Of a stretch of 59,890 nucleotides of DNA, positions 1 through 10,124 are shown piece after piece. The stretch is taken from NCBI GenBank assembly GCA_007095785.1, contig SFBL01000030.1, positions 1 to 59,890 on the forward strand, in the 5' to 3' direction. Within the stretch, counting starts at the first letter, position 1, and every line of letters begins with the position of its first letter. The DNA comes from Microcystis aeruginosa Ma_SC_T_19800800_S464 (GTDB lineage Bacteria > Cyanobacteriota > Cyanobacteriia > Cyanobacteriales > Microcystaceae). The notes beneath the pieces were generated by a model. That model had not been told where the DNA came from. It did no database searches and saw only the letters and a program-made list of their open reading frames with translations. A program made the translations under genes and the position numbers.

Positions 1-91
1 TCTTCTGTGAATTCTAGGTTAATCATGTTTTTAATGAGTGCTTTGCTTCTAATTATGAATCTTAAACTATATTATTGTCCTTGAGTAAAAA

Positions 92-919
92 ATGCAAGTT
101 GTAGCCGTGCAAAGTATAGTCAATACCCGACTGGCAACCGTCGCCCAACGTTACCGTTTAGCGATGGGGGTTGGGTCCCAACGTATCGCCCTCGAACAGC
201 CGGAATTAGCCGCCACTTTTTCCGTTCGCCATCTCGCCCCCGATATCCTACTTTTGGCTAATTTAGGGGCAGTCCAGTTAAATTATGGCTGTGGTGTGGA
301 AGAATGCCTGAAATTAGTTGATTTATTAGAGGCTGATGCCCTGATTCTTCATCTTAATCCCCTGCAAGAATGGGTACAATCGGGAGGCGATAAAAATTTT
401 CGAGGACTCCTTGACAAAATCGCCCTCGTCTGCTCTAAATTGCCCGTTCCTGTGGTGGCCAAGGAAGTGGGTAACGGCATCTCCGGGGCAATGGCTGAAA
501 AGTTAATAGAGGCCGGGGTGGCGGCGATTGATGTGGCGGGGGCTGGCGGTACTTCTTGGGCAAAGGTGGAAAGTCAAAGGGCAAAAGACAAAAAACAGCG
601 TCATTTAGGTCAAGTTTTTGCCGATTGGGGTTTACCCACAGCCGATTGTATTACCTCTATCCGGGCGATTAATTCTACTATTCCGCTCATCGCTTCCGGG
701 GGTTTGAAAAATGGGGTCGATATTGGCAAAGCTATCGCTTTAGGGGCTGATTTAGGCGGTTTAGCCCGGCCTTTTCTCATCGCGGCCGTGGCATCGGAGG
801 CGGCGGTAGATGAGTTGGTGACTTTTTTGATTGCTGAATTAGAAATTGCTTTATTCTGTACCGGTAATGCTAATTTATCGGCCTTAAAAAATTCCAGTTC
901 ATTAAGCTTGGAAAATTAA
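92..919 (+). pseudogene. fni: Type II isopentenyl-diphosphate delta-isomerase, N-terminus missing
   Basis: The FMN-dependent enzyme interconverts IPP and DMAPP in the isoprenoid pathway. From about residue 10 onward the protein reads like a normal member: LAMGVGSQR near residue 24, [19 protein letters not shown], then [10 protein letters not shown], the AGAGGTSW stretch and IASGGLKNG near the C-terminus. The family usually has about 350 residues; this one has 275. The missing part is the front, which normally carries a substrate-binding basic motif and the SSMTGG flavin-binding segment. An in-frame TAA at 86-88 rules out extension upstream, and bases 1-91 do not encode the missing part in any frame. 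I infer a 5' truncation, probably by rearrangement or insertion at the left edge, and loss of activity. A functional copy elsewhere in the genome would be expected. Confidence 0.75.
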
Positions 920-929
920 TTTTGCCTGA

Positions 930-1400
930 CTACTTACTGATAATTTTTTGAAAATCCCTTTGAATAATGGCAAAATTTTTGTCAGTTAAGAGCGGCACAT
1001 GAACGAATAGGGACCTCGGATGATGTTTTAAGACTTGAAAATATAATTCTTCGCAGACAAACTGACCGGCATTATCGCTGATGTAGGTATAGGCAAGCTC
1101 TTTGACCAAATCCTGGAGAGGAATTGGTGTCAATAACTTTTTTGTGCTACTCCTAGCCTGAGATTCTAAACTTAAACGATAACGACTTTCTGCCATGCCA
1201 CAACAAATAACTAAATCGGTTTTTTTGTCTTGAATAGCTTTGATAACTCGTTCACTGGCTCGATGGGTATTAACGGGAAGTTGACGCAAAAATAAAAGCT
1301 TTTTTGCATAATTATCTTGAATGGATACTAACAAATCATCGGAAGAATTACTCTGGTGATGACATAACCAAGGCGCAAAAGAAGTTAAGAGAATTGTCAA
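930..1400 (-). CDS. Small pyroglutamyl-peptidase-like protein (peptidase C15)
   Basis: Peptidase C15 enzymes remove an N-terminal pyroglutamate from peptides. The catalytic pieces are in family order: GMAESR then LSLES (Glu71 or Glu79 as the acidic residue), DNAGQFVCEELYF with Cys116 as the likely nucleophile, and LFVHVPLL with His134. The start LLTSFAPW matches the family's beta-1 opening. At 156 residues it is shorter than the usual 200-215; the region between the first strand and the catalytic half is reduced. It is convergent with the truncated isomerase, whose end lies only 10 bp away. The fold assignment is fairly secure; activity on pyroglutamyl substrates is an inference. Confidence 0.6.
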   Translation of the reverse strand: MTILLTSFAPWLCHHQSNSSDDLLVSIQDNYAKKLLFLRQLPVNTHRASERVIKAIQDKKTDLVICCGMAESRYRLSLESQARSSTKKLLTPIPLQDLVKELAYTYISDNAGQFVCEELYFQVLKHHPRSLFVHVPLLTDKNFAIIQRDFQKIISK

Positions 1401-1507
1401 GTTATCTCCTGATAGTTAATTGGGATGATCAACAAAAAAGCGATCGAAGGGACAAAAATTGCTACACTAACTGACGTGACCTCAATTAAAGACGAGATTG
1501 ATATCCT

Positions 1508-2563
1508 ATGCAACGCCGTAAATTTTTGCTGATTAGTGGCAGTTTAGGCGGTTTTGGCTTGGTAGCTTGCGCTCATCAAATTTTACAGCCCGTTACTTCC
1601 CAAAATACCCCTGAGTCGGCTGTTAAACAAGCACAAAAAGCGAAAAAAGTCAAGATAATTGTGATTAGTGACCTTAATAGTCAATACGGTTCCACTACTT
1701 ACGATCCCGAAATCGCTCGAGCTATCCCCTTAATTATCAATAATAAACCCGATCTCGTCCTCTGTGGTGGCGACATGGTGGCAGGACAAAAAAGCAGCTT
1801 GACAGAGGCAGCAATTAAGGCCATGTGGTCAGCCTTTGATCACCATATCGCCGCGCCCCTACGAGCTGCTAAAATACCTTTTGCTTTTACCATCGGTAAT
1901 CATGACGCTTCTGGAGCTTTATCGGCGGGAAAATTTATCTATGCTAAAGAGAGAAAATTAGCCCAAGATTATTGGCAAAACCCCCAACATAATACAAGTT
2001 TAAATTTTATCGATAAAACTGGCTTTCCTTTTTATTATACTTTCACTCAAAATGGTATATTCTATCTAGTTTGGGATGCCTCCACTCATTTAATCTCTGG
2101 GCAACAACTAAATTGGGCAGCAAAAAACTTGAGTAGTAGCGACGCTAAAAATGCTAAAATGCGGCTAGTAATCGGTCATTTACCCCTCTACGGTATTGCC
2201 GTGGGCAGAAATCGACCGGGGGATTATTTAGCCGATGCCGAGCAATTAAGAGCGTTTTTAGAGGGCCATCAGGTGCATACTTATATTAGTGGCCACGCTC
2301 ACGCTTACTATCCAGGTAAACGGGGGCAATTACAATTATTACACGCAGGAGCCTTAGGCAGTGGACCGCGACGGTTATTGAACAGTGAACAAGCACCTAG
2401 AAAAACCTTAACAATTGTCGATATTAATCCCCATCAACAGGAAACAGTTTACACCACCTACGACATGAAAACCCAAGAGGCGATCAATATTACCAGTTTA
2501 CCTCCTTTAATTATGGCTCCCAACGGGCAGGTTTTACGTCGAGATATTCCATCGGTTAACTAG
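1508..2563 (+). CDS. Exported calcineurin-like metallophosphoesterase
   Basis: The 351-residue protein carries the metal-ligand blocks of calcineurin-type phosphoesterases in order: VISDLN (first Asp, near residue 54), LCGGDMVAG, TIGNHDAS, VIGHLPLYG and YISGHAHAYY. The N-terminus QRRKFLLISG followed by LVAC at residues 18-21 looks like a twin-arginine signal with a lipobox, so it is probably a lipoprotein or Tat substrate outside the cytoplasm. Substrates of such proteins range from nucleotides to phospholipids, and the sequence does not identify which. It is the first gene of a tight run: the ParA ATPase begins 15 bp after its stop and the TIGR03792 gene 12 bp after that, suggesting one transcript. 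Confidence 0.8.
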   Translation: MQRRKFLLISGSLGGFGLVACAHQILQPVTSQNTPESAVKQAQKAKKVKIIVISDLNSQYGSTTYDPEIARAIPLIINNKPDLVLCGGDMVAGQKSSLTEAAIKAMWSAFDHHIAAPLRAAKIPFAFTIGNHDASGALSAGKFIYAKERKLAQDYWQNPQHNTSLNFIDKTGFPFYYTFTQNGIFYLVWDASTHLISGQQLNWAAKNLSSSDAKNAKMRLVIGHLPLYGIAVGRNRPGDYLADAEQLRAFLEGHQVHTYISGHAHAYYPGKRGQLQLLHAGALGSGPRRLLNSEQAPRKTLTIVDINPHQQETVYTTYDMKTQEAINITSLPPLIMAPNGQVLRRDIPSVN

Positions 2564-2578
2564 AAAGGAACTCCCATA

Positions 2579-3466
2579 ATGGCCACTGTCATCAGCACCG
2601 TTAATATGAAAGGAGGAGTAGGAAAAACTACCCTTACCGTCAACCTTGCCACCTGTTTAGCTAAATTTCAGCAAAAACGAGTCCTTGTCCTCGATTTAGA
2701 CGCTCAAATCAGTGCGACTCTTAGTTTAATGTCCCCCCACGAATTCGCTCAACTGCGTCGCAAAAAACGCACTTTAAGCTATTTATTAGAAGCAATTATC
2801 AAACCCAATCCCTACAATAAATTAACTATTGATGATATTATTGTCCCTTCAGTCTGTGAAATTCAAGGCTTAGATTTACTGCCGGGAGACATCGAACTTT
2901 ATGATGAATATATCGTCTCAGAAACCCTGCACCATCAAGCAATTTTACAGGAAAATTTAGGCTTTGATCATGCTTGGAATAACCTAGAAAGAATCCTAAT
3001 TCAAAAAATTCTTGATCCGATTCAAGACCGTTATGATTATATTATCATGGACTGCGCTCCAGGGTATAATCTTTTAACTCGTAGTGGTCTATGTAGCAGT
3101 CATTTTTATTTACTACCTGCCCGTCCCGAACCTTTATCAATTGTCGGCATTCAGCTATTAGAAAGAAGAATAGTTAAACTGAAAGCTAGTCATCAAGAAA
3201 CTGACCCGATTAACCCCGGTTTACTCGGTATAGTTTTTATTCTTTCCGGTGGTGGCCTACTCAGTCGCTACTATAATCAAGTCATGCGCCGGGTACAACA
3301 GGATTTTCAAGCCCATCAAATTTTTGCTAATGCGATTCCTATGGATGTTAATGTAGCTAAAGCTGTGGATATGTTCGTGCCTGCGGTAGCAGCCATGCCT
3401 TCTTCTAGTGGTTCCAAAGCTTTTATGAAACTCACAGAAGAATTCTTGATGAAAGCCAAAAAATAG
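2579..3466 (+). CDS. ParA/MinD-family partition-type ATPase without an adjacent ParB
   Basis: The deviant Walker A motif MKGGVGKTT is at residues 10-18, Walker A' is VLVLDLDAQIS near 36-46, and Walker B is YDYIIMDCAPG near residue 155. These proteins dimerise on ATP, bind DNA or membranes nonspecifically and position cargo such as plasmids, chromosomes, carboxysomes or chemoreceptors. No ParB, McdB or other partner gene sits beside it; instead it lies between a metallophosphoesterase and a TIGR03792 protein at 12-15 bp spacing. Length (295) is slightly above plain ParA because of an insert around residues 55-80. The cargo is unknown. The signature lysine of KGG is kept, so it is not the atypical McdA type. 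Confidence 0.85.
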   Translation: MATVISTVNMKGGVGKTTLTVNLATCLAKFQQKRVLVLDLDAQISATLSLMSPHEFAQLRRKKRTLSYLLEAIIKPNPYNKLTIDDIIVPSVCEIQGLDLLPGDIELYDEYIVSETLHHQAILQENLGFDHAWNNLERILIQKILDPIQDRYDYIIMDCAPGYNLLTRSGLCSSHFYLLPARPEPLSIVGIQLLERRIVKLKASHQETDPINPGLLGIVFILSGGGLLSRYYNQVMRRVQQDFQAHQIFANAIPMDVNVAKAVDMFVPAVAAMPSSSGSKAFMKLTEEFLMKAKK

Positions 3467-3478
3467 GAGATAATTACT

Positions 3479-3823
3479 ATGGTCATTGAGTGGTTAGAAT
3501 TTCAAGTTAACCCCGAAGCGAGGGAAAAATTTATCCAAAAAGATCAAGAAATTTGGACAAAGTTTTTAGCAAAACAACCAGGTTTTTTAGGTAAGGAGCT
3601 TTGGATTAATCCCGCCATCGAGGAAGAATTAATTATCGTTGTCCATTGGCAAACAGAAGAACAGTGGAAAGCTATCTCCAAAAATTTACTTGATGAGACC
3701 GAAGCCAAATTTTCCCTAGCCATGGGAAAAGATAATTATCAATTAACCAAAGTCAAGGAATTTCAAGTCAGAAAATTCCGAGAAAATTGTCAGAACCATT
3801 TAGAATCTATGCAGCCCGGATAA
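3479..3823 (+). CDS. TIGR03792-type protein (ABM-like alpha/beta-barrel fold)
   Basis: The 114-residue protein starts VIEWLEFQVNPEAREKFI and contains QPGFLGKELW and VHWQTEEQWKAI, which match the cyanobacterial TIGR03792 family. That family resembles the dimeric alpha/beta-barrel fold of antibiotic biosynthesis monooxygenases. No cofactor motif is visible and no reaction can be assigned. It follows the ParA gene by 12 bp with GGAGA upstream of the ATG, so it is probably co-transcribed. Confidence 0.7.
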   Translation: MVIEWLEFQVNPEAREKFIQKDQEIWTKFLAKQPGFLGKELWINPAIEEELIIVVHWQTEEQWKAISKNLLDETEAKFSLAMGKDNYQLTKVKEFQVRKFRENCQNHLESMQPG

Positions 3824-3945
3824 AAAATCAATTCATCTTTTTGTCCCCGGTCAACCTAGCCAAACTTGTCCTGAGGGGCTAAAGTGTGCTATAAGCAGTC
3901 AGACCCTGCCCTGGTCTTTATTCTTTCCCATTAGGTAAATTACTG

Positions 3946-5028
3946 ATGACTCAACCGAAACGCGCCCTAATTACCGGCATCACTGGTCAAGATGGTTCCT
4001 ATCTGAGCGAATTATTATTAGAAAAAGGCTATGAAGTCCACGGTATCATCCGTCGTACCTCAACCTTTAACACCGATCGCATCGATCATATCTACATTGA
4101 CCCCCACCAGCCAGATGCTAAATTATTTCTTCATTATGGCGACCTCACCGACGGGACGACCCTGCGGCGTATCCTTGAACAAGTGCAACCGGTAGAAGTC
4201 TATAATTTAGGCGCACAATCCCATGTGCGAGTTAGTTTTGATGCCCCAGAATACACCGTTGATGCTGTGGGGGTGGGAGTTTTGAGATTACTAGAAGCAA
4301 TTCGGGATTACCAAAAAAGAACCGGCATCGAAGTGCGTTTCTATCAAGCAGGTTCCTCGGAAATGTTCGGGAAAGTCATGGAAGTTCCCCAAAAAGAAAC
4401 CACACCATTTTATCCCCGCAGTCCCTACGCTTGTGCGAAAGTTTACGGTCACTGGCAAACGGTCAACTATCGGGAATCCTACGACTTATTTGCCTGTAAC
4501 GGCATTTTATTTAACCATGAATCCCCCCGTCGGGGAGAAACTTTTGTCACGCGCAAAATTACCCGCGCTTTGGCCCGAATTATTGCTGGACAACAGAAAA
4601 AACTCTATCTAGGAAATCTCGATTCTAAACGGGATTGGGGTTATGCTAAGGATTATGTGCGGGCGATGTGGTTAATGTTACAACAGGAAGAACCAGATGA
4701 TTATGTGGTGGCGACCAATGAAACCTATTCTATCCGGGAGTTTCTCGATATTTCCTTCCAATACGTTAATTTAAATTGGCAGGATTATGTGGAGTTTGAT
4801 CAACGTTATTTGCGTCCAGCGGAAGTAGATTTATTGATAGGAGATTCCACAAAAGCCAGAGAGAAATTAGGTTGGCAGCCGTCGGTGACGTTCGAGGGAC
4901 TGGTAAAATTAATGGTAGATGCGGATTTAGCGGCTTTGGGGATTAATCTTAATAACGGTGGTGATAGCCAACAGTTATTAAAAGATTTGGCTTATCTTCG
5001 CAATCGTTCGATGACAACTGTGGATTAA
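3946..5028 (+). CDS. gmd: GDP-mannose 4,6-dehydratase
   Basis: Converts GDP-D-mannose to GDP-4-keto-6-deoxymannose, the first committed step to GDP-L-fucose. It is an extended short-chain dehydrogenase: the NADP-binding turn [10 protein letters not shown] is at residues 10-19, and [15 protein letters not shown] and AGSSEMFG follow. The catalytic YxxxK lies in [12 protein letters not shown], and [12 protein letters not shown] is the family's substrate loop. Length (360) is normal. The next gene encodes the second enzyme of the pathway 12 bp downstream, so the two are almost certainly an operon. A noncoding stretch of about 120 bp upstream could hold the promoter. Confidence 0.95.
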   Translation: MTQPKRALITGITGQDGSYLSELLLEKGYEVHGIIRRTSTFNTDRIDHIYIDPHQPDAKLFLHYGDLTDGTTLRRILEQVQPVEVYNLGAQSHVRVSFDAPEYTVDAVGVGVLRLLEAIRDYQKRTGIEVRFYQAGSSEMFGKVMEVPQKETTPFYPRSPYACAKVYGHWQTVNYRESYDLFACNGILFNHESPRRGETFVTRKITRALARIIAGQQKKLYLGNLDSKRDWGYAKDYVRAMWLMLQQEEPDDYVVATNETYSIREFLDISFQYVNLNWQDYVEFDQRYLRPAEVDLLIGDSTKAREKLGWQPSVTFEGLVKLMVDADLAALGINLNNGGDSQQLLKDLAYLRNRSMTTVD

Positions 5029-5979
<951 letters not shown>

Positions 5980-5989
5980 TCTCGATAGC

Positions 5990-6027
5990 TGGTGTGTTAG
6001 ATTAATAACTAACACACCAGATTTTTT
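5990..6027 (+). terminator. Intrinsic terminator after gmd-fcl
   Basis: A perfect 11-bp inverted repeat (TGGTGTGTTAG / CTAACACACCA) with an 8-base loop is followed by GATTTTTTT. It sits just past the fcl stop and just before the stop of the convergent gene, so it may serve both strands. Confidence 0.85.
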
Positions 6028-6032
6028 TAAGG

Positions 6033-6710
6033 TTACTGACCGGTAAAATCAGAACGAAGGGTTAGTTTTAAATCTTCCTTGGGGTTAATTGACAATAATT
6101 CCACCGATTCTCCTCGTAATAACCAACCTGCTAATACTTCTAATCCTCCTCCTCGTAATAATCCCTCGCTAATCGGTTGGTCAGAAGTAAAGGAAGCGAG
6201 GACAGAAGCGGCGGATTTTCCTAAGACTGCACCCTGAATAATTTTATCGGGGTTAACTCCCTTAATTAGTCTTTCTAGACGAGTGAAAACTGTCGAAATA
6301 GCATCAATAGATTTTTCTTGGGGTTGACGGGTTTTTAAAAAGATTTTTTGGGATAGAAAACGGGAACCTTGACCATCGGGTTTAATTTCTCCGATAATCT
6401 GACTACCATCGGGAATAATTGTCTGTCCTTGGGAATTTTTGATATTATCGGTGACGGTCAGAGATAAAGAAAAAGTTTCTTGTTTGGTTAAAAGAATTTT
6501 TTCCCCTTGCTCGTATTTTACAGGGATATCTGTGCCAGCAGGAATTAATCGATCATTCCCCAAAGGAATCGGTTTAATCGGGTTAATTGGGGCGAATTGA
6601 CGTGCGATCGCAGGAGTCAAGGAAAGGGAGACCACAACGAAAGAAGCACTTAAAAGCATTGTTAATAGGGTCAGAGGATGATGACGACCCTGCTTTTGAA
6701 AATATAGCAT
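6033..6710 (-). CDS. Secreted protein of unknown function
   Basis: The 225-residue protein has a basic start (KQGRHH) and a hydrophobic segment at about residues 14-36 ending in AIARQ, a credible Sec signal with AxA-type cleavage. The mature part has LIPAGTDIPVKYEQGEKILLTKQE and IIPDGSQIIGEI, wording typical of cyanobacterial periplasmic or outer-membrane-associated proteins with a small beta domain. Near residues 155-190 there is an alanine/glycine-rich stretch (GAVLGKSAASVLASF). No enzyme motif was recognised. It is convergent with fcl. A HIP1 site (GCGATCGC) lies within the signal-peptide codons. Confidence 0.65.
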   Translation of the reverse strand: MLYFQKQGRHHPLTLLTMLLSASFVVVSLSLTPAIARQFAPINPIKPIPLGNDRLIPAGTDIPVKYEQGEKILLTKQETFSLSLTVTDNIKNSQGQTIIPDGSQIIGEIKPDGQGSRFLSQKIFLKTRQPQEKSIDAISTVFTRLERLIKGVNPDKIIQGAVLGKSAASVLASFTSDQPISEGLLRGGGLEVLAGWLLRGESVELLSINPKEDLKLTLRSDFTGQ

Positions 6711-7078
6711 CTTACCCTTGAGTTTCCTAGTGGGAGCGAATTAAAGATAGAGACGAAAGCGGAAAAAAGTTTGTTTCCAAGCAAGAAAATGCAGGAAAAA
6801 GGAGAATTTTAGCAAAAAATAACTGAGATTTCCGAGTAATTGCCAGTTATTAGTTTATTTGGTCTATTGAAACGCCAAAAATCTTGATTTGTCCGCAGTT
6901 CCTAGTTTGGCACGGTTAATGGAGAACAAGAACTATTTATGGTAAAATTATAGGTTCAATCCTATCAAAAAAAATCACCCGATCGAATTAGAATCTGTGA
7001 AAAAATGTAACAATTGTGACAAAAAACTGAAGAAACCTCTGATCGGGTTGCCACCGATCCCAAACTCAGGACAAGGGG
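6711..7078. other. Noncoding interval with one short hairpin
   Basis: No credible gene. It is AT-rich and contains a perfect GATCGG/CCGATC hairpin (about 7040-7058) close to the end of the zinc-ribbon gene on the minus strand, where it could act in termination. Confidence 0.4.
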
Positions 7079-7309
7079 TCATCTAAACTTGGCCCCACAG
7101 AAACGGCACACCTTCGCTTTCGGTTGAATTAACTCAGCACAATGAGGACAAGGAACCCTATCCCTGTCCTGTGATCGAACAGAAACAGTTCTCTCGCTAT
7201 TCCAAGTCACGATCAACCCAAAAAGAGCCACTAGCACCCCAACTGCTGGATTAAAGGCCATCATTACAAACCCAAAAATCAGCATACTCAAACCGATAAA
7301 TTTATCCAT
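7079..7309 (-). CDS. Small membrane protein with C-terminal zinc ribbon
   Basis: From the ATG at 7309 it encodes 76 residues: DKFIGLSMLIFGFVMM and a second hydrophobic stretch form one or two membrane segments (about residues 4-38), followed by CPHC (about residues 54-57) and CRFC (about 68-71), a single treble-type zinc ribbon. I chose this start because GAGGAGCTT directly precedes it; an ATG 16 codons upstream lacks such a site. It is divergent from the larger zinc-ribbon membrane protein at 7661, and both combine hydrophobic segments with C-terminal CxxC pairs. Function unknown. Confidence 0.65.
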   Translation of the reverse strand: MDKFIGLSMLIFGFVMMAFNPAVGVLVALFGLIVTWNSERTVSVRSQDRDRVPCPHCAELIQPKAKVCRFCGAKFR

Positions 7310-7660
7310 AAGCTCCTCTTGTAGATAACCTTGCTCATAAACCCGAACCACCCCCAATGCCTATCTATGAGCCAAATCACACATCGGCCACCCTACCTCA
7401 GAAAGATGAGAAATAAGCCAACTAAAGATAGAAATAGAGAGAGTGAAAGATTGCTAGACTCACAGAGGTGGGTAGCTAAAAAAGTCTCGCCTCTAACCCC
7501 ATAATGACACAATTAACTTTAAGTTTTGCGATCGAGTAAGCCAAAAATATTCTCCCCCATCACCCGCGAACCGGATGCTGTTGCTAAAATAATCTTCGTA
7601 GGGGAGAGTGCGGGAAGTTTCCAAATATCATCCTTTTTGTCCTGTACTTAGGAGTAGATT

Positions 7661-8878
7661 ATGTTTACTAAACTTAATAATTTGTGGAATCAGTTTTTCA
7701 GGAGATCAAGAAGGATTAATGATAAACCATTAAATAAAGTAAGTTTATTGGTAATAATAATTGTTGATATTTTCATCTTAGTTAATGTTTTTACAGGATT
7801 AGATGATATTAGTAGGTGGCATTTAAGCCCCCAACAAGTATATCCTTGTTACAGCGAATGGCAAAGTTACAAGAAAAATAATAGTCCAGATAGAGATTAT
7901 GATTTAATTACAACTTTTTTAGTTGATTATAAAAATAATTATCAAGATGAAGAAATAGGACATTTAGGTAAAGTTTCTCCAATTTGTTTGCAATACGCTG
8001 ATATTAAAAATCAGTTAAATAATAAAGAAAATAAAACTTTATTAAGTAAAATACAAACAAAACAAGATAATATTAATATACTAGAAAATAATAATAGAAT
8101 TATTAGAAGTCAATATGATTCTACCCTATTAGAGAAAATTGCTGGACAGTCTGCCAACAATTCGATAAACCGGGTAAAAGCGGAAGAGGCAAAACAGAAA
8201 CTAGAGGAAAATAATAAAAAAATATCAAAAATCAAAGAAGAAATTGTTAAGCTAAAAAATGAACTACTACAAAAACCATCGAGTCAAAATTTACTTGCTT
8301 TCATGAGAAATGAAAGTAAATTTAATGATGTGGAAGCTGGTTATAAAAATGCGTCTTTTTGGTATCCTAGCATTCAATTAGGTTTTCAGGTTTTATTTTT
8401 AGCACCATTAATAATTATTGCGTTATTAGTGAATCAGTATGCCCAAAGTCGCGGCTATGGTTTAATAGCGTTAATTAGTTGGCATTTATTAGTTATTTTC
8501 TTCATTCCTTTAATTTTCAAAGCTTTTGAATTTTTGCAAATTGGTATTATTGCACAATTCATTTTTGATATTATCGGTGCTATCTTTGGAGGTTTAGTAT
8601 TTTTAGTTCAATATGTTTATATTCTGTTAATCCCTTTGTTCGGTTTTGCTATTATTAAATTTTTGCAAAAGTTTGTTTTTAATACCAAGTCTCAAGCAGC
8701 AAAACGAGTACAAAAATCACAATGTATTAACTGCGCTAAAACGATTAAAAATCAAGATGCTCATTGTCCCCATTGCGGTTATTATCAATATGTAGAATGT
8801 CATCATTGCCATGAGTTAACTTATAAAAATTTACCTTATTGTTATCATTGTGGTACTGCACAAACTTATGATAGTTAA
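7661..8878 (+). CDS. Multi-pass membrane protein with coiled coil and double zinc ribbon
   Basis: The 405-residue protein has a membrane segment at about 27-46, then a mostly hydrophilic domain with a strongly predicted coiled coil (about 120-205, rich in Lys, Glu, Asn, Gln). Several membrane helices follow (about 236-345). The C-terminal cytoplasmic tail (353-400) has four CxxC knuckles: CINC, CPHC, CHHC and CYHC, a DZANK-type double zinc ribbon. The coding DNA is more AT-rich than the neighbouring sucC-like gene. The architecture suggests a sensor, scaffold or membrane-tethered regulator; no catalytic motif is present. I do not recognise a named family. Confidence 0.75.
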   Translation: MFTKLNNLWNQFFRRSRRINDKPLNKVSLLVIIIVDIFILVNVFTGLDDISRWHLSPQQVYPCYSEWQSYKKNNSPDRDYDLITTFLVDYKNNYQDEEIGHLGKVSPICLQYADIKNQLNNKENKTLLSKIQTKQDNINILENNNRIIRSQYDSTLLEKIAGQSANNSINRVKAEEAKQKLEENNKKISKIKEEIVKLKNELLQKPSSQNLLAFMRNESKFNDVEAGYKNASFWYPSIQLGFQVLFLAPLIIIALLVNQYAQSRGYGLIALISWHLLVIFFIPLIFKAFEFLQIGIIAQFIFDIIGAIFGGLVFLVQYVYILLIPLFGFAIIKFLQKFVFNTKSQAAKRVQKSQCINCAKTIKNQDAHCPHCGYYQYVECHHCHELTYKNLPYCYHCGTAQTYDS

Positions 8879-8938
8879 TAGTCCCCAAGCTACCGAAACG
8901 AGCAAAGAGAGAATTGCCACTTTATCAATTAACTAATT

Positions 8939-10123
8939 ATGGATTTACTCGAATACCAAGCCAAGGAAATATTTGCTCAGGTAGGTATCCCCATTTTACC
9001 TTCCCAACCAATCTACGAACCGGGGGGACTAAAAAGATTAAACATTCCCTATCCTATCGTGCTGAAGTCCCAGGTACGAGCGGGAGGACGGGGAAAAGCA
9101 GGAGGGGTGAAATTTGTCGCTAATACCATTGATGCGATCGCTGCTGCCCATGCTATCTTTCATTTACCGATCGCCGGAGAATATCCAGAGGTAATCTTAG
9201 CAGAAGCCCGGTATAATCCGCAACAGGAGATATTTTTAGCCATTTTACTCGATTATCATCTGCAAAGACCAGTTTTACTGGGTGCGAGTCAAGGGGGGAT
9301 GGATGTGGACAGTTTACTGGAAACCATGCAAAAAGTGGTCATTGAAGAGAGATTTTCCCCCTATCTCTGTCGGCAATTAGCCGTATCTATGGGTTTAAGA
9401 GGGTCTTTGATCGAGTCTATCAGTCAAATTCTCGAAAAAATGTATAGTCTCTTTGTCAGCAAAGATCTCGATATTATCGAGATTAATCCCCTGGGTATCA
9501 ACGAAACTGGGGAAGTGATGGCCCTAGATGGCAAAATAAGTGTTAATGATGCCGCTTTAGCTAGACATCTCGATCTTCTGGCCTTGACCCCTCCCCAATT
9601 ACAATCTCCTTGGTCGATAATTGATCAAACTGGCCAAATAGCCGTGATCAGTAATGGCCAGGGTTTGATGTCCACTGTCTGGGATGCCTTAGCCAGCAAG
9701 GGAGCAAAACTGGCGGCCTGGCTTATACTGGAGGAAAGACTAGAATTAGAGCAATTAAACGAGCAAATAGAGGCCGGTCTGCAACAATTCCAACTACTGC
9801 CCGATTTAAAAGTGGTTATCGTTGATATTATCAGTTATCCCGACTTTGGCCAAAAAGCGATCGAGACTATTAGCAATTACTACCGCAGTTATAGCCCATT
9901 ATCACCCAGCCGGGGCAGCGGCGAACGAACTATCCGGGCCACCCGACAGGAAAGACAAACCTTGCAACCTCGATCTTTTCTCAATCCCACCCTACCACAA
10001 ATAATTTTTCGCGTCCTAGCTGACAACCAAGCGATCGATCTCAGTCAGAGTTTAACCGATGTTAACTTTCATTGGTTAGAGTCTTTAGAAGAGGTAATCA
10101 CTGAAGCAATTAAATTAGCCTAG
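8939..10123 (+). CDS. sucC: Succinyl-CoA synthetase beta-like subunit (ATP-grasp)
   Basis: Classic SucC binds ATP and joins SucD to interconvert succinyl-CoA and succinate. The ATP-grasp half is well kept: LLEYQAKEIFA at the start, SQVRAGGRGKAGGV at residues 44-57, and the Mg-ligand region IEINPL (about 180-185) with ALDGK. The C-terminal ligase domain diverges: where the E. coli protein has a GGGA turn and IFGGI, this one has LILEERLE and IISYPDFG. A low-complexity Ser/Arg-rich stretch (about 318-345) is inserted near the end. It is followed by the alpha-like gene after a 130-bp repeat-filled spacer. The symbol marks family membership; standard activity is doubtful given the partner's changes. 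Confidence 0.75.
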   Translation: MDLLEYQAKEIFAQVGIPILPSQPIYEPGGLKRLNIPYPIVLKSQVRAGGRGKAGGVKFVANTIDAIAAAHAIFHLPIAGEYPEVILAEARYNPQQEIFLAILLDYHLQRPVLLGASQGGMDVDSLLETMQKVVIEERFSPYLCRQLAVSMGLRGSLIESISQILEKMYSLFVSKDLDIIEINPLGINETGEVMALDGKISVNDAALARHLDLLALTPPQLQSPWSIIDQTGQIAVISNGQGLMSTVWDALASKGAKLAAWLILEERLELEQLNEQIEAGLQQFQLLPDLKVVIVDIISYPDFGQKAIETISNYYRSYSPLSPSRGSGERTIRATRQERQTLQPRSFLNPTLPQIIFRVLADNQAIDLSQSLTDVNFHWLESLEEVITEAIKLA

Positions 10124-10124
10124 C

